The position numbers and the translations under genes were made by a program. Below, piece by piece: positions 45,169 through 53,912 of a stretch of DNA of 64,000 bases. The stretch spans positions 2,371,305-2,435,304 of the forward strand of contig NZ_LT837803.1 of the NCBI RefSeq assembly GCF_900174485.1, in the 5' to 3' direction. Below the pieces are notes generated by a model. That model did no database searches. It was not told where the DNA came from and saw only the letters and a list, made by a program, of their open reading frames with translations. Within the stretch, counting starts at the first letter, position 1. Every line of letters begins with the position of its first letter. Origin of the DNA: Sterolibacterium denitrificans (GTDB lineage: Bacteria; Pseudomonadota; Gammaproteobacteria; Burkholderiales; Rhodocyclaceae).

Positions 45169-46892
45169 TGCTGCAGAAGCTGTTCTCGTTCAACGGCGGC
45201 ATCAAGCCGGCCTACCACAAGGAAGCCTCCACCGACCTGCCGATCGCGCCGGCGCCGCTGTCCGGGGAGCTGGTGATTCCATTGCACCAGAGTGTAGGCG
45301 GCGCGCCGCATCCGCTGGTGACGGCCGGCGACAAGGTGCTGAAGGGCCAGCGCATCGGCGCGGCCGACGGCAGCACCTCCTCGGCAATCCATGCCTCCAC
45401 CTCCGGCACGGTGAAAGCCGTGGAAATGCGGCGCATGGCCCATCCTTCCGGACTGTCCATCCTCTGCGTGATCATCGAGCCGGATGGCGAGGAGCGCTGG
45501 ATCGAACGCGCGCCCTTCGATTACCGCAACGCCACGCCCGAGGCCACCCGCGACTACCTGCGCGATGCCGGCGTGGTCGGCCTGGGCGGCGCGGTGTTTC
45601 CCAGCCATCTGAAGATCAATCCGGGCAAGAGCGGCCGGCTCGATACCCTGGTCATCAACGGCGCCGAGTGCGAGCCCTACATCACCTGCGACGACATGCA
45701 GATGCGCGAACGCGCCGCCGGCATCCTCCAGGGCGTGGCCGTCATGCGCAGCGTGCTGAACGCCGGCAAGGTGCTGATCGGCATCGAGGACAACAAGCCC
45801 GAGGCCATCGCCGCCATGCAGGCCGCGCTGCGGCAGCTCGGCACGGCGGCCGGAACCGGAACCGGAGCCGAAGACTTCCGCGACATCCGCATCGTTGCCG
45901 TGCCCACCCGCTATCCGGCCGGTGGTGCCAAGCAGTTGATCCGCGTCCTCACCGGCATCGAAGTGCCGCACGGCAAGCGCTCCACCGACTATGGCGTGCA
46001 ATGCTTCAACACCGGCACGGCCCATGCCATCCATGAAGCCATCAACCTCGGCCAGCCGCTGGTTTCGCGCATCGTCACCGTCGCCGGCAACGTCGCCGCG
46101 CCGCGCAACTTCGATACGCCGCTGGGCACGCCGATGCGCGACCTGCTCGCCCTGTGCCAACCCGCCGCCGATACCGACCGCATCATCATGGGCGGGCCGA
46201 TGATGGGCGTGGCCATGCCCGGCGACGAGGTACCGGTGATCAAGGCGACCAACTGCATCCTCGCCGGCTCGCCGGCGTTGTTCCCGCCGCCGGCGCCGGA
46301 GATGCCCTGCATCCGCTGCGGCGAGTGCGCCAAGGCCTGTCCGGCCGATCTGCAGCCTTTCGAAATGTACTGGTACTCGCATGCCAAGATCTTCGGCAAG
46401 GCGCAGGAATACCATCTGTTCGACTGCATCGAGTGCGGCTGCTGCGCCTACGTCTGCCCGTCGCGCATTCCGCTGGTGGATTATTTCCGCTTCGCCAAGA
46501 GCGAAATCTGGGCGCGCGAGCGCGAAAAGGCCGCCGCCGACGAAGCCCGCGAGCGCTATGAATTCCGCCTCGCCCGCGACGAACGCGAAAAGCAGGAAAA
46601 GGCCGCCAAACTGGCCGCCAAGGCCGCCGCCACGCGCGAGAAGCTGGCGCAGCAGCCGCCCGCCGAAGGCGCGGCCAGTCCAGCCGCCGGCGCCGGCACC
46701 GACGATGCGGCGAAGGAACTCATCGCCGCCGCCATGGCCCGCGCCCAGCAGCAAAGGGAACAGGTGCAGCCGCAGAACACCGAGTCCCTGAGCGAGGAAC
46801 AGCGCGCGCAGATCGCCGAAATCGAAGCCCGCCGCTCGCAAGTGCGCGAAATGGCGAAGACCAGGCCCGCCCCGCCCGAGCAGAACACCTGA
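45168..46892 (+). CDS. rnfC: Rnf complex subunit C
   Basis: This 574-residue peripheral NADH-binding subunit comprises the GGIKPAYHKEAS N-terminus, a flavin/NADH-binding domain (GLGGAVFPSHLKI, INGAECEPYITCDD), and two 4Fe-4S motifs CIRCGECAKACP and CIECGCCAYVCP. A long charged Ala/Lys/Glu-rich coiled-coil tail of about 120 residues (AREREKAAADEAR onward) follows, as in proteobacterial RnfC/RsxC. The true start is the ATG at 45168 overlapping the rnfB stop; the same frame stays open upstream through rnfB without meaning. Confidence 0.95.
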   Translation: MLQKLFSFNGGIKPAYHKEASTDLPIAPAPLSGELVIPLHQSVGGAPHPLVTAGDKVLKGQRIGAADGSTSSAIHASTSGTVKAVEMRRMAHPSGLSILCVIIEPDGEERWIERAPFDYRNATPEATRDYLRDAGVVGLGGAVFPSHLKINPGKSGRLDTLVINGAECEPYITCDDMQMRERAAGILQGVAVMRSVLNAGKVLIGIEDNKPEAIAAMQAALRQLGTAAGTGTGAEDFRDIRIVAVPTRYPAGGAKQLIRVLTGIEVPHGKRSTDYGVQCFNTGTAHAIHEAINLGQPLVSRIVTVAGNVAAPRNFDTPLGTPMRDLLALCQPAADTDRIIMGGPMMGVAMPGDEVPVIKATNCILAGSPALFPPPAPEMPCIRCGECAKACPADLQPFEMYWYSHAKIFGKAQEYHLFDCIECGCCAYVCPSRIPLVDYFRFAKSEIWAREREKAAADEARERYEFRLARDEREKQEKAAKLAAKAAATREKLAQQPPAEGAASPAAGAGTDDAAKELIAAAMARAQQQREQVQPQNTESLSEEQRAQIAEIEARRSQVREMAKTRPAPPEQNT

Positions 46893-46898
46893 ACCCTC

Positions 46899-47930
46899 AT
46901 GGCCAACAATTCTCCCTATTTCCGCCAGCCCGCCAGCGTGCAGAGCGTCATGCTGCGGGTGCTGGTGGCGCTGCTGCCGGGCATCGCCGCCTACGTCTGG
47001 TTCTTCGGCATCGGCATCCTGATCCAGATCCTGCTCGCCTCGCTGGCCGCCCTGGCGGGCGAGGCGCTGATGCTGACGATCCGCAGGAAGCCGCTCGGCC
47101 TGTTTCTCGGCGACGGCTCGGCCCTGGTCACCGCCTGGCTGGTCGCCCTGACCCTGCCGCCGATCGGCCCATGGTGGCTGGTGGTCGTCGCCACCTTGTT
47201 CGCCATCGTCATCGTCAAGCATCTCTACGGCGGCCTCGGCCAGAATCCGTTCAATCCGGCGATGGCGGCCTTCTGCGTGATGATCGTCGCCTTCCCGCAA
47301 CTGATGTCGCAATGGCCGGCTGTCGATGGCTTCGGCGGCCTGCAGAATCTCGACCTGCAGATTTCGCTGATCTTCGGCAGCCCGGCAGGCCGCGAGATCG
47401 ACGCCTTTACCATGGCCACCTCGCTGGACACCCTGCGCACCGGGCTGCACGGCGCGACCGAAAGCAGCGTCGGCGCGATCGTCGGCGGAGCGCAGGCGCC
47501 GGTCTTCGGCCACTTCGGCGGCAGGAACTGGGAGTGGATCGCCCTGGGCTACCTGCTCGGCGGGCTCTGGCTGATCCAGCAGCGCATCATCACCTGGCAC
47601 ATTCCCTGCGCCTTCATCGCCACCCTGGCGGCCATCGCCGGGCTGTTCCACCTGATTTCGCCGGAACAGCATGCCGGCGCGCTGTTTCATCTGTTCAGCG
47701 GCGGCGCCATGCTCGGCGCCTTCTTCATCGCCACCGACCCGGTATCGGCCGCCACCACGCCGCGCGGCAAGCTGATCTATGCGGCCGGCATCGCCCTGCT
47801 GACCTGGGTGATCCGCAGCTTCGGCGCCTATCCGGACGGCATCGCCTTCGCCACCCTGCTGCTCAACATCGCCGTACCGCTGATCGACATGTGGACCCAG
47901 CCGCCGGTATTCGGCCACAAGAAACGCTAG
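46899..47930 (+). CDS. rnfD: Rnf complex subunit D
   Basis: This 343-residue integral membrane flavoprotein subunit has about nine or ten helices. The conserved GGLGQNPFNPAMAAF and FIATDPVSAATTPRGKLIYA stretches are present. The loop around TMATSLDTLR is where RnfD proteins carry covalently bound FMN; I do not assign the exact residue. It follows rnfC by 6 bp. Confidence 0.95.
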   Translation: MANNSPYFRQPASVQSVMLRVLVALLPGIAAYVWFFGIGILIQILLASLAALAGEALMLTIRRKPLGLFLGDGSALVTAWLVALTLPPIGPWWLVVVATLFAIVIVKHLYGGLGQNPFNPAMAAFCVMIVAFPQLMSQWPAVDGFGGLQNLDLQISLIFGSPAGREIDAFTMATSLDTLRTGLHGATESSVGAIVGGAQAPVFGHFGGRNWEWIALGYLLGGLWLIQQRIITWHIPCAFIATLAAIAGLFHLISPEQHAGALFHLFSGGAMLGAFFIATDPVSAATTPRGKLIYAAGIALLTWVIRSFGAYPDGIAFATLLLNIAVPLIDMWTQPPVFGHKKR

Positions 47931-47948
47931 CGAGGCGAGCGCACGATC

Positions 47949-48647
47949 ATGAGTTCTCCGCAAACCGCATCCCCCCTCGGCATCCTCAACATTTCGCTGC
48001 GCACGGCGACCGTCCTGCTGCTGTTCACGCTCGTCTTCACCACCCTGATGGCCGTCGTCCACGGCGCCACCAAGGCGCCCATCGCCGCCAGCGTCGAAGC
48101 GGAAAAACTCAAGCTGATCGGCGAAGTGCTGCCCGCCGAGGCCTACGACAACGACCTGCTCAAGGATGCCGTCGAGTTGCCGGCCACGGCGGCGCTGGGA
48201 CTCGACCAGCCCAGCCAGGTCTATCGCGCCCGCAAGGCCGGCGCCCCCGCCGCCCTGGTGTTCGAGGCCGCCGCGCCGGACGGCTACAGCGGCCGCATCG
48301 GACTGATCCTGGCGGTGCGAACGGATGGCGAGCTCCTCGCGGTGCGGGTCGTCGCGCACAAGGAAACGCCCGGCCTGGGGGACTACATCGATCCGCACAA
48401 GGACAAGAACAAGGAACGACCGTGGATCAGGCAGTTCGACCGGCAAAGCCTTGCCCGCCTGCCGACCGAACGCTGGCGGGTGCAGAAGGATGGCGGCGCG
48501 TTCGAGCAGCGCAGCGGCGCGACCATCAGCGCCCGCGCCGTCACCAACGCGGTGGCGCGGGCCATGCACTGGGCCGCCGCCCACCAGCAGGAACTGTTCG
48601 ACAGCGCCCCGGTTTCCGCCGCCGGCCTCTCCGGAACCCAGCTATGA
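47949..48647 (+). CDS. rnfG: Rnf complex subunit G
   Basis: This 232-residue subunit has one N-terminal helix (TATVLLLFTLVFTTLMAVVH) and a periplasmic domain carrying covalent FMN on the Thr of SGATISARAVTNAV. The HKETPGLGDYID segment is conserved. The stop overlaps the rnfE start by 4 bp (ATGA). Confidence 0.95.
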   Translation: MSSPQTASPLGILNISLRTATVLLLFTLVFTTLMAVVHGATKAPIAASVEAEKLKLIGEVLPAEAYDNDLLKDAVELPATAALGLDQPSQVYRARKAGAPAALVFEAAAPDGYSGRIGLILAVRTDGELLAVRVVAHKETPGLGDYIDPHKDKNKERPWIRQFDRQSLARLPTERWRVQKDGGAFEQRSGATISARAVTNAVARAMHWAAAHQQELFDSAPVSAAGLSGTQL

Positions 48648-49327
48648 ACTACCGCGACATCGTCTCGAATTCCCTGTGGAAACAGAACCCCGGCCTGGTC
48701 CAGTTGCTCGGCCTGTGTCCGCTGCTGGCGATGAGCAACAGCATCGTCAATGCCGCCGGCCTCGGCATCGCGACCATTCTCGTCATGGCCCTGTCGAGCG
48801 GCATGATCGCCCTGCTGCGCGGCTTCATTCCCTATGAAATCCGCATTCCGGTGTTCATCCTGGTGATCGCCGCCCTGGTCACCGGCGTCGATCTGGCGAT
48901 GAATGCCTGGCTGCACAAGCTCTACAACGTGCTGGGCATTTTCATTCCGCTGATCGTCACCAATTGCATCGTGCTGGCGCGCGTCGAAGCCTTCGCCGCG
49001 AAGAACCCGCCGCTGGCCGCCACCCTGGACGGCGCCATGATGGGCCTGGGCCTGACGCTGGTGCTGGTGGCGCTGGGCGCGGTGCGCGAATTCGTCGGCG
49101 GCGGCACCCTGTTCGCCGGCATCGAAATGGTCATTCCCGGCGCCCGCGCCGTGCAGGTGCTGCCGGCGGACTATCCGGGCTTTCTGGTCGCCATCCTGCC
49201 GCCGGGCGCCTTCTTCTCCCTGGCCTTCCTGATCGCCCTGCGCAACTGGATCGACGCCCGCGCCAGCGAACGCGCCAAAAACCAGCCGCCCGCCGCCGCC
49301 CCGGCGCTGGAAGGGGTGTCCAGCTAG
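48644..49327 (+). CDS. rnfE: Rnf complex subunit E
   Basis: This 227-residue integral membrane subunit is homologous to RnfA and inserts in opposite topology. Conserved parts are QLLGLCPLLAMSNSIVNA and FIPLIVTNCIVLARVEAFA, which contribute ligands to the shared intramembrane cluster. It closes the operon; no rnfH follows. With A, B, C, D and G all present the complex is complete and could supply reduced ferredoxin or build ion gradient. Confidence 0.95.
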   Translation: MNYRDIVSNSLWKQNPGLVQLLGLCPLLAMSNSIVNAAGLGIATILVMALSSGMIALLRGFIPYEIRIPVFILVIAALVTGVDLAMNAWLHKLYNVLGIFIPLIVTNCIVLARVEAFAAKNPPLAATLDGAMMGLGLTLVLVALGAVREFVGGGTLFAGIEMVIPGARAVQVLPADYPGFLVAILPPGAFFSLAFLIALRNWIDARASERAKNQPPAAAPALEGVSS

Positions 49328-49369
49328 TGTCGTGCTGCATTCTTGACGGAATGTATGAATATCGGCTTC

Positions 49370-49491
49370 GTCATTCCCGCGCAGGCGGGAATCCAGTGTA
49401 CTCGGCCACGTCGGCGATGGTGTTCATGCCGTCATTCCCGCGTAAGCGGGAATCCAGTACGTACCTGGGTCCCCGCTTTCGCGGGGACGAC
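49370..49491. repeat. REP/dRS3-like palindromic repeat cluster
   Basis: Two direct copies of a 27-bp element (49370-49396 and 49431-49457; core ATTCCCGCG...GCGGGAAT) are followed by a third diverged inverted copy (49465-49491; GTCCCCGC...GCGGGGAC). They lie in the 348-bp gap between rnfE and ilvE, the only gene-free stretch here. The type is common in proteobacteria (ATTCCC-N8-GGGAAT, as in Neisseria dRS3). They may stop transcription after rnf. The rest of the gap contains a TAAAAT at 49615-49620 that could be the ilvE -10. Confidence 0.85.
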
Positions 49492-49675
49492 AAATGTGTG
49501 GTTCTTTATGTATCAATCAGCATGCAACACTACACTGGCCGCCGCAAAGCCACAGCAAAGCCGAAACGCGCCGGAATATGCAGGGCGATACTGCGGGAAC
49601 CGCGACAAATCGGCTAAAATCCCGCCTTCCCCGATCCCGACCTCACCCATCCTCGAACTCCGGAGAGACACGATA

Positions 49676-50599
49676 ATGTCCATGTCCGATCGCGACGGCC
49701 TCATCTGGTATGACGGCAAGCTCGTTCCCTGGCGCGAAGCCAATACCCATGTGCTGACGCACTCCCTGCACTACGGCCTGGCCGTGTTCGAAGGCCTGCG
49801 TGCCTACAAGACCGCCAGCGGCACGGCCATCTTCCGCCTCAGGGAACACACCGAGCGGCTGTTCACTTCGGCCCACATCTACCGCATGGACATGCCCTGG
49901 GATCGCGAAACCTTGATGGAAGCCCAGAAGGAAGTCGTTCGCGTCAACAATCTGGAAAGCGGCTACCTGCGCCCGATCGCCTTCTACGGCTCGGAAAAGA
50001 TGGGCATCTCGCCGCGCGGCCTGAAAGTCCATGTCGCCATCGCCGCCTGGCCCTGGGGCGCCTATCTCGGCGCGGACGGCATGGAAAAGGGCATCCGCAT
50101 CCGCACCTCCTCCTACACCCGCCACCATATCAACGCCACCATGCCGCGCGCCAAGCTGGCCGCGACCTATGCCAACTCCATCCTGGCCAACATGGAAGCC
50201 ATCGACGACGGCTACGACGAAGCCCTGCTGCTCGACGTCGAAGGCTTCGTCGCCGAAGGCGCGGGGGAGAACCTGCTCATCGTCAAGGACGGCGTGATCT
50301 ACGAGCCGGAAATCGCCTCGGCGCTCTCCGGCATCACCCGCGCCACCATCATCGCCCTGGCGCGCGATCTGGGCCTGACGGTGATCAGCAAGCGCCTGAC
50401 CCGCGACGACATCTACATCGCCGATGAAGCCTTCTTCACCGGCACCGCCGCCGAAGTCACGCCGATCCGCGAACTCGACCGCCGCCAGATCGGTGCCGGC
50501 CGGCGCGGCCCGATTACCGAAAAACTGCAAAGCCTGTTCTTCGACGTGGTCAACGGCAAGGTGCCGGCCCACGCCGACTGGCTGACCCCGGTCGCCTGA
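49676..50599 (+). CDS. ilvE: Branched-chain amino acid aminotransferase
   Basis: This 307-residue fold-type IV PLP enzyme is for the last step of Leu, Ile and Val synthesis. PLP Lys160 is in RAKLAATYANS; GFVAEGAGENLLIVKDG and FFTGTAAEVTPI complete the cofactor site. Length matches E. coli IlvE. The ATG at 49676 follows GGAGAGACACGATA. It is the first gene of a short plus-strand run with the zinc-finger gene and waaF. Confidence 0.95.
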   Translation: MSMSDRDGLIWYDGKLVPWREANTHVLTHSLHYGLAVFEGLRAYKTASGTAIFRLREHTERLFTSAHIYRMDMPWDRETLMEAQKEVVRVNNLESGYLRPIAFYGSEKMGISPRGLKVHVAIAAWPWGAYLGADGMEKGIRIRTSSYTRHHINATMPRAKLAATYANSILANMEAIDDGYDEALLLDVEGFVAEGAGENLLIVKDGVIYEPEIASALSGITRATIIALARDLGLTVISKRLTRDDIYIADEAFFTGTAAEVTPIRELDRRQIGAGRRGPITEKLQSLFFDVVNGKVPAHADWLTPVA

Positions 50600-50609
50600 G
50601 GAGGATGAG

Positions 50610-50810
50610 ATGAGCACGATCAAGGACGCGGCCCGCCGCCTCGACGTCACCGCAGCCGATCTGCCGCTGCATTGCCCCTTGCCCGACAGCCCGTTGTGGT
50701 CGCGCCATCCGCGCGTTTTTCTCGACGTGCTGAAAACCGGCACGGCCACCTGCCCCTACTGCAGCACGGAATATGCATTCACGGGCGAAAGGCCCAAGGG
50801 ACATCACTGA
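50610..50810 (+). CDS. Small CHCC zinc-finger protein
   Basis: This 66-residue protein has a zf-CHCC domain: the His of HPRVFLDV with Cys48 and Cys51 in TCPYCSTEY, plus an N-terminal Cys22, similar to the zinc domain of the NDUFS6 complex I accessory subunit. It follows ilvE by 10 bp after GAGGATGA. An ilvE-zinc finger-waaF order is common in betaproteobacteria. The function of the bacterial stand-alone form is not established. Confidence 0.85.
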   Translation: MSTIKDAARRLDVTAADLPLHCPLPDSPLWSRHPRVFLDVLKTGTATCPYCSTEYAFTGERPKGHH

Positions 50811-50850
50811 TATCCCGGAGACCGGAAGCCGGAAACGAGGGGCCGGAAAT

Positions 50851-50868
50851 GGGGATGGGGATGGGGAT
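50851..50868 (+). repeat. Hexanucleotide repeat (GGGGAT)3 before waaF
   Basis: Three perfect GGGGAT units, followed by degenerate GAGGAT, lie in the 85-bp gap upstream of waaF, ending 27 bp before its ATG. Unit number would change the spacing of leader elements without touching a reading frame. Confidence 0.75.
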
Positions 50869-50895
50869 GAGGATGGAGACGTGGACGGGAAGCCC

Positions 50896-51915
50896 ATGCG
50901 CATACTGATCGTCGCGCCGTCCTGGATCGGCGACACCATCCTGGCCCAGCCGCTGTTCATGCGGCTGCACGAAAAACACCGGGATCTGGCGCTCGACGTC
51001 CTCGCGCCGCCCTGGACCGCACCGCTGCTGGCGCGCATGCCGGAAGTGCGCAAGGTGCTCGGCAACCCCTTCGCCCATGGCGAATTCAACCTCGCCGCGC
51101 GCTGGCGCCTGGGCCGCGAACTGCGCAGCGAGCGCTACGACGAAGCCATCATCCTGCCCAACTCCTGGAAATCCGCGCTCTCGCCCTTTTTTGCCGGCAT
51201 TCCGCTCCGTACCGGCTACAGCGGCGAGGCCCGCGTCGGCCTGCTCAACCGCCGCCACATTCTCGACAGGAACGGCCTGCCGCAACTCGCCCAGCGCTAC
51301 GCGCAGCTTGCCGAAGCGCCCGGCGCCGCGCCCAACGCGCAAGCGCTGCCGCAGATTCATCTGAGCTCGTCCCGCGCACAGCAGGACGCCGTGCGCGCCG
51401 CGCTCGGACTGCCGCTGGATGCGGCACCGGCGATCTTCTGCCCCGGCGCCGAATTCGGCCCGGCCAAACGCTGGCCCTCGCGCCACTTTGCCGCGCTGGC
51501 GAGGCTGCTGGCGGTCGACGGCATTCCCGTCTGGCTGCTCGGATCGAACAAGGACACCACGCTGGGTGACGGCATCGCCCAGATGTCGCAGGGCCACGCC
51601 CTCAACCTCTGCGGCCGGACCACGCTGGAACAGGCCATCGACCTGATCGCCGGCGCGCGCCTGGTGGTCAGCAATGACTCGGGACTGATGCACGTCGCCG
51701 CCGCATTGGCACGGCCGCTGTATGCCCTGTACGGCTCCTCCAGCCCGATCTATACGCCGCCGCTTTCGGCGCACGCCCGCATCATCTCGCTGCATGTCGA
51801 TTGCAGCCCCTGCTTCAAGCGCGCCTGCCCGCTCGGCCACTTCAAGTGCATGGAAGAGCTGAAGGCCGAACTGGTATTGAATGAAATCCATCGCACGGAC
51901 ACGGACCGGGGTTGA
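50896..51915 (+). CDS. waaF: ADP-heptose:LPS heptosyltransferase II
   Basis: This 339-residue GT9 glycosyltransferase adds the second heptose to the LPS inner core on the cytoplasmic face. It has the N-terminal ILIVAPSWIGDTILAQPL, CPGAEFGPAKRWP for ADP-heptose binding, and VSNDSGLMHVAAAL. The cysteines near the end (DCSPCFKRACPLGHFKCM) are typical of WaaF. The ATG at 50896 gives the canonical N-terminus and follows GGGAAG; the frame is open upstream through a low-complexity Gly/Asp stretch arising from the repeat. TGA at 51913. Confidence 0.94.
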   Translation: MRILIVAPSWIGDTILAQPLFMRLHEKHRDLALDVLAPPWTAPLLARMPEVRKVLGNPFAHGEFNLAARWRLGRELRSERYDEAIILPNSWKSALSPFFAGIPLRTGYSGEARVGLLNRRHILDRNGLPQLAQRYAQLAEAPGAAPNAQALPQIHLSSSRAQQDAVRAALGLPLDAAPAIFCPGAEFGPAKRWPSRHFAALARLLAVDGIPVWLLGSNKDTTLGDGIAQMSQGHALNLCGRTTLEQAIDLIAGARLVVSNDSGLMHVAAALARPLYALYGSSSPIYTPPLSAHARIISLHVDCSPCFKRACPLGHFKCMEELKAELVLNEIHRTDTDRG

Positions 51916-51926
51916 GGACAGACGCC

Positions 51927-52358
51927 ATGCCGCTGAAAAAACCCATCTACGCCACGCCCAGGGATGCCGAACAGGCGCTGTACGATGCCATGAACCGCGC
52001 CGACCTGGACGCCTTCATGAACGTCTGGGCCGAGGACGAGGAAGTGCTCTGCATCCTCCCCAACGGCCCCAGGATCGCCGGTTACGCCAGCATCCGCGAA
52101 ACCTGGCGGCGCATCCTCGAGGAAGGCCAGCGCTTCACCATCAGCATTGCCAACGTGCATGCGCTGCCGGGCATGCTGGTGACCATCCACAACGTGCATG
52201 AAACCATCGCCCTGAGCGGCGACAAGAACGCCCCGGCGGTACTGGTACTCGCCACCAACGTCTTCATCCGTAGCCCGGTCGGCTGGCGCCTGCTGGTGCA
52301 TCACGCCTCGCCGACACTGGCGGTGCCGGACGGAGACATCGCCAAGACGCTGCACTGA
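51927..52358 (+). CDS. NTF2-like / SnoaL-like domain protein
   Basis: This 143-residue single-domain protein has an NTF2-like fold: an N-terminal helix pair (PRDAEQALYDAMNRADLDAF) then MNVWAEDEEVLCILPNGPRI, GYASIRETWRRIL, and C-terminal strands (VLATNVFIRSPVGWRLLVHH). Such proteins serve as small-molecule binding or polyketide/steroid isomerase folds; no catalytic assignment is possible here. The ATG at 51927 follows GAGGACAGACGCC, 11 bp after waaF. It is probably cotranscribed. Confidence 0.8.
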   Translation: MPLKKPIYATPRDAEQALYDAMNRADLDAFMNVWAEDEEVLCILPNGPRIAGYASIRETWRRILEEGQRFTISIANVHALPGMLVTIHNVHETIALSGDKNAPAVLVLATNVFIRSPVGWRLLVHHASPTLAVPDGDIAKTLH

Positions 52359-52428
52359 GCGGCGAAGCGGCGAACTTCCATTTCCTTTCCTCTTTCATCT
52401 CTTCATCTACGCGATACGCCCGGCAACC

Positions 52429-53820
52429 ATGACGAAACTCCCCGCTCCAGAAATCTTCAAGGCCTATGACATACGCGGCATCGTCGGCAAGACCCTGACG
52501 CCCGAGGTCGCCCGCATCATCGGCCAGGCCCTGGGCACGGAAGCGGCGAAGCGCAAACAGCGGACCATCGCCATCGGCCGCGACGGCCGCCTCTCCGGCC
52601 CGGCGCTGGCCGCCGCGCTGGCCGAAGGTCTCAACGCCGCCGGCATCGACGTGCTGGACATCGGCTGCGTGCCGACGCCGCTGGCCTATTTCGCCGCTTT
52701 CCAGCTCGGCACCGACAGCGCCGTCTCGGTCACCGGCAGCCACAATCCGCCCGACTACAACGGCCTGAAGATGGTGCTCGGCGGCGACACGCTCCATGGC
52801 GAGCAGATCCAGGCGCTGCGCCGCCGCATCGAAATCGGCGATCTGCGCACCGCCAAAAAACCCGGCAAGACCAAACGAGCCGACGTGCGCGCCGCCTATC
52901 TGGAACGCATCACCAGCGACGTCAGGCTGACCCGGCCGATGAAGATCGTCGTCGACTGCGGCAACGGCGTGGCCGGCGAACTCGCGCCGGAACTCTTCCG
53001 CCGCATGGGCTGCGAGGTGATTCCGCTGTACTGCGAGATCGACGGCAACTTCCCCAACCATCATCCCGATCCATCGAAACCGGAAAACCTGCGCGACCTG
53101 ATCCGCACCCTCAAGGCAACCGATGCCGAGCTGGGTCTGGCCTTCGATGGCGATGGCGATCGCCTCGGCGTGGTCACCAAGGATGGCGAGATCATCTTCC
53201 CCGATCGCCAGTTGATGCTGTTCGCCGCCGACATCCTGACGCGCGAACCCGGCGCGCAGATCATCTACGACGTGAAGTGCTCGCGCAACGTCGCGATCAG
53301 CGTGCGCCACCAGGGCGGACGCCCGCTGATGTGGCAGACCGGGCATGCCATCATCAAGACCAAGCTGAAGGAATCCGGCGCGCCGCTGGCCGGCGAAATG
53401 AGCGGCCACATGTTCTTCAAGGAACGCTGGTACGGCTTCGACGACGGCCTTTACACCGGTGCGCGCCTGCTCGAAATCGTCTCGCGCTGGAAGGATGCCA
53501 ACTGGCCGCTGAAGCACCTGCCGAATGCCATTGCCACCCCCGAACTCAACATCAAGATGCAGGAAGGCGAGCCGCACCTCCTGGTAAACAAGCTGATCGA
53601 GGACAGCCTGCGCCTGTTTCCCGGCGCGGTCGAACTCAGTTGCATCGACGGCGTGCGCGCCGAATACGCCGATGGCTTCGGCCTGGTGCGCGCCTCGAAC
53701 ACCACCCCGGTGATCGTACTGCGCTTCGAGGCCGACTCGGAACTCGCGCTGCAGCGCATCCAGGCGGAATTCCGCCATGCCCTGCGCGCCGTGCACCCGC
53801 AACTGGAGATCAATTTTTGA
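52429..53820 (+). CDS. Phosphomannomutase/phosphoglucomutase
   Basis: This 463-residue alpha-D-phosphohexomutase supplies mannose-1-P or glucose-1-P for LPS and polysaccharides. The phosphoserine is Ser104 in VTGSHNPPDYNG; the metal loop is DGDGDRLGV; the sugar-binding loop GEMSGHMFF and C-terminal phosphate loop RASNTTPVIVLRFE are present. Length and motifs fit AlgC of Pseudomonas. The start is the ATG at 52429. A role with waaF in surface glycan synthesis is likely. Confidence 0.93.
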   Translation: MTKLPAPEIFKAYDIRGIVGKTLTPEVARIIGQALGTEAAKRKQRTIAIGRDGRLSGPALAAALAEGLNAAGIDVLDIGCVPTPLAYFAAFQLGTDSAVSVTGSHNPPDYNGLKMVLGGDTLHGEQIQALRRRIEIGDLRTAKKPGKTKRADVRAAYLERITSDVRLTRPMKIVVDCGNGVAGELAPELFRRMGCEVIPLYCEIDGNFPNHHPDPSKPENLRDLIRTLKATDAELGLAFDGDGDRLGVVTKDGEIIFPDRQLMLFAADILTREPGAQIIYDVKCSRNVAISVRHQGGRPLMWQTGHAIIKTKLKESGAPLAGEMSGHMFFKERWYGFDDGLYTGARLLEIVSRWKDANWPLKHLPNAIATPELNIKMQEGEPHLLVNKLIEDSLRLFPGAVELSCIDGVRAEYADGFGLVRASNTTPVIVLRFEADSELALQRIQAEFRHALRAVHPQLEINF

Positions 53821-53912
53821 GCCCTTCGAGCAGATGATGCGCCAGCGCTCGCCAGGCACGCCTTGCTGAAGGGCAATGGGAATGCGGATGCCGGATATCT
53901 GGAAGGTTCGGA

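Noticed and set aside
44898-48584. Open frame of 1228 codons on the minus strand across rnfB-rnfG
   Set aside because: Antisense to four well-supported rnf genes; Arg/His/Gly-rich shadow composition.
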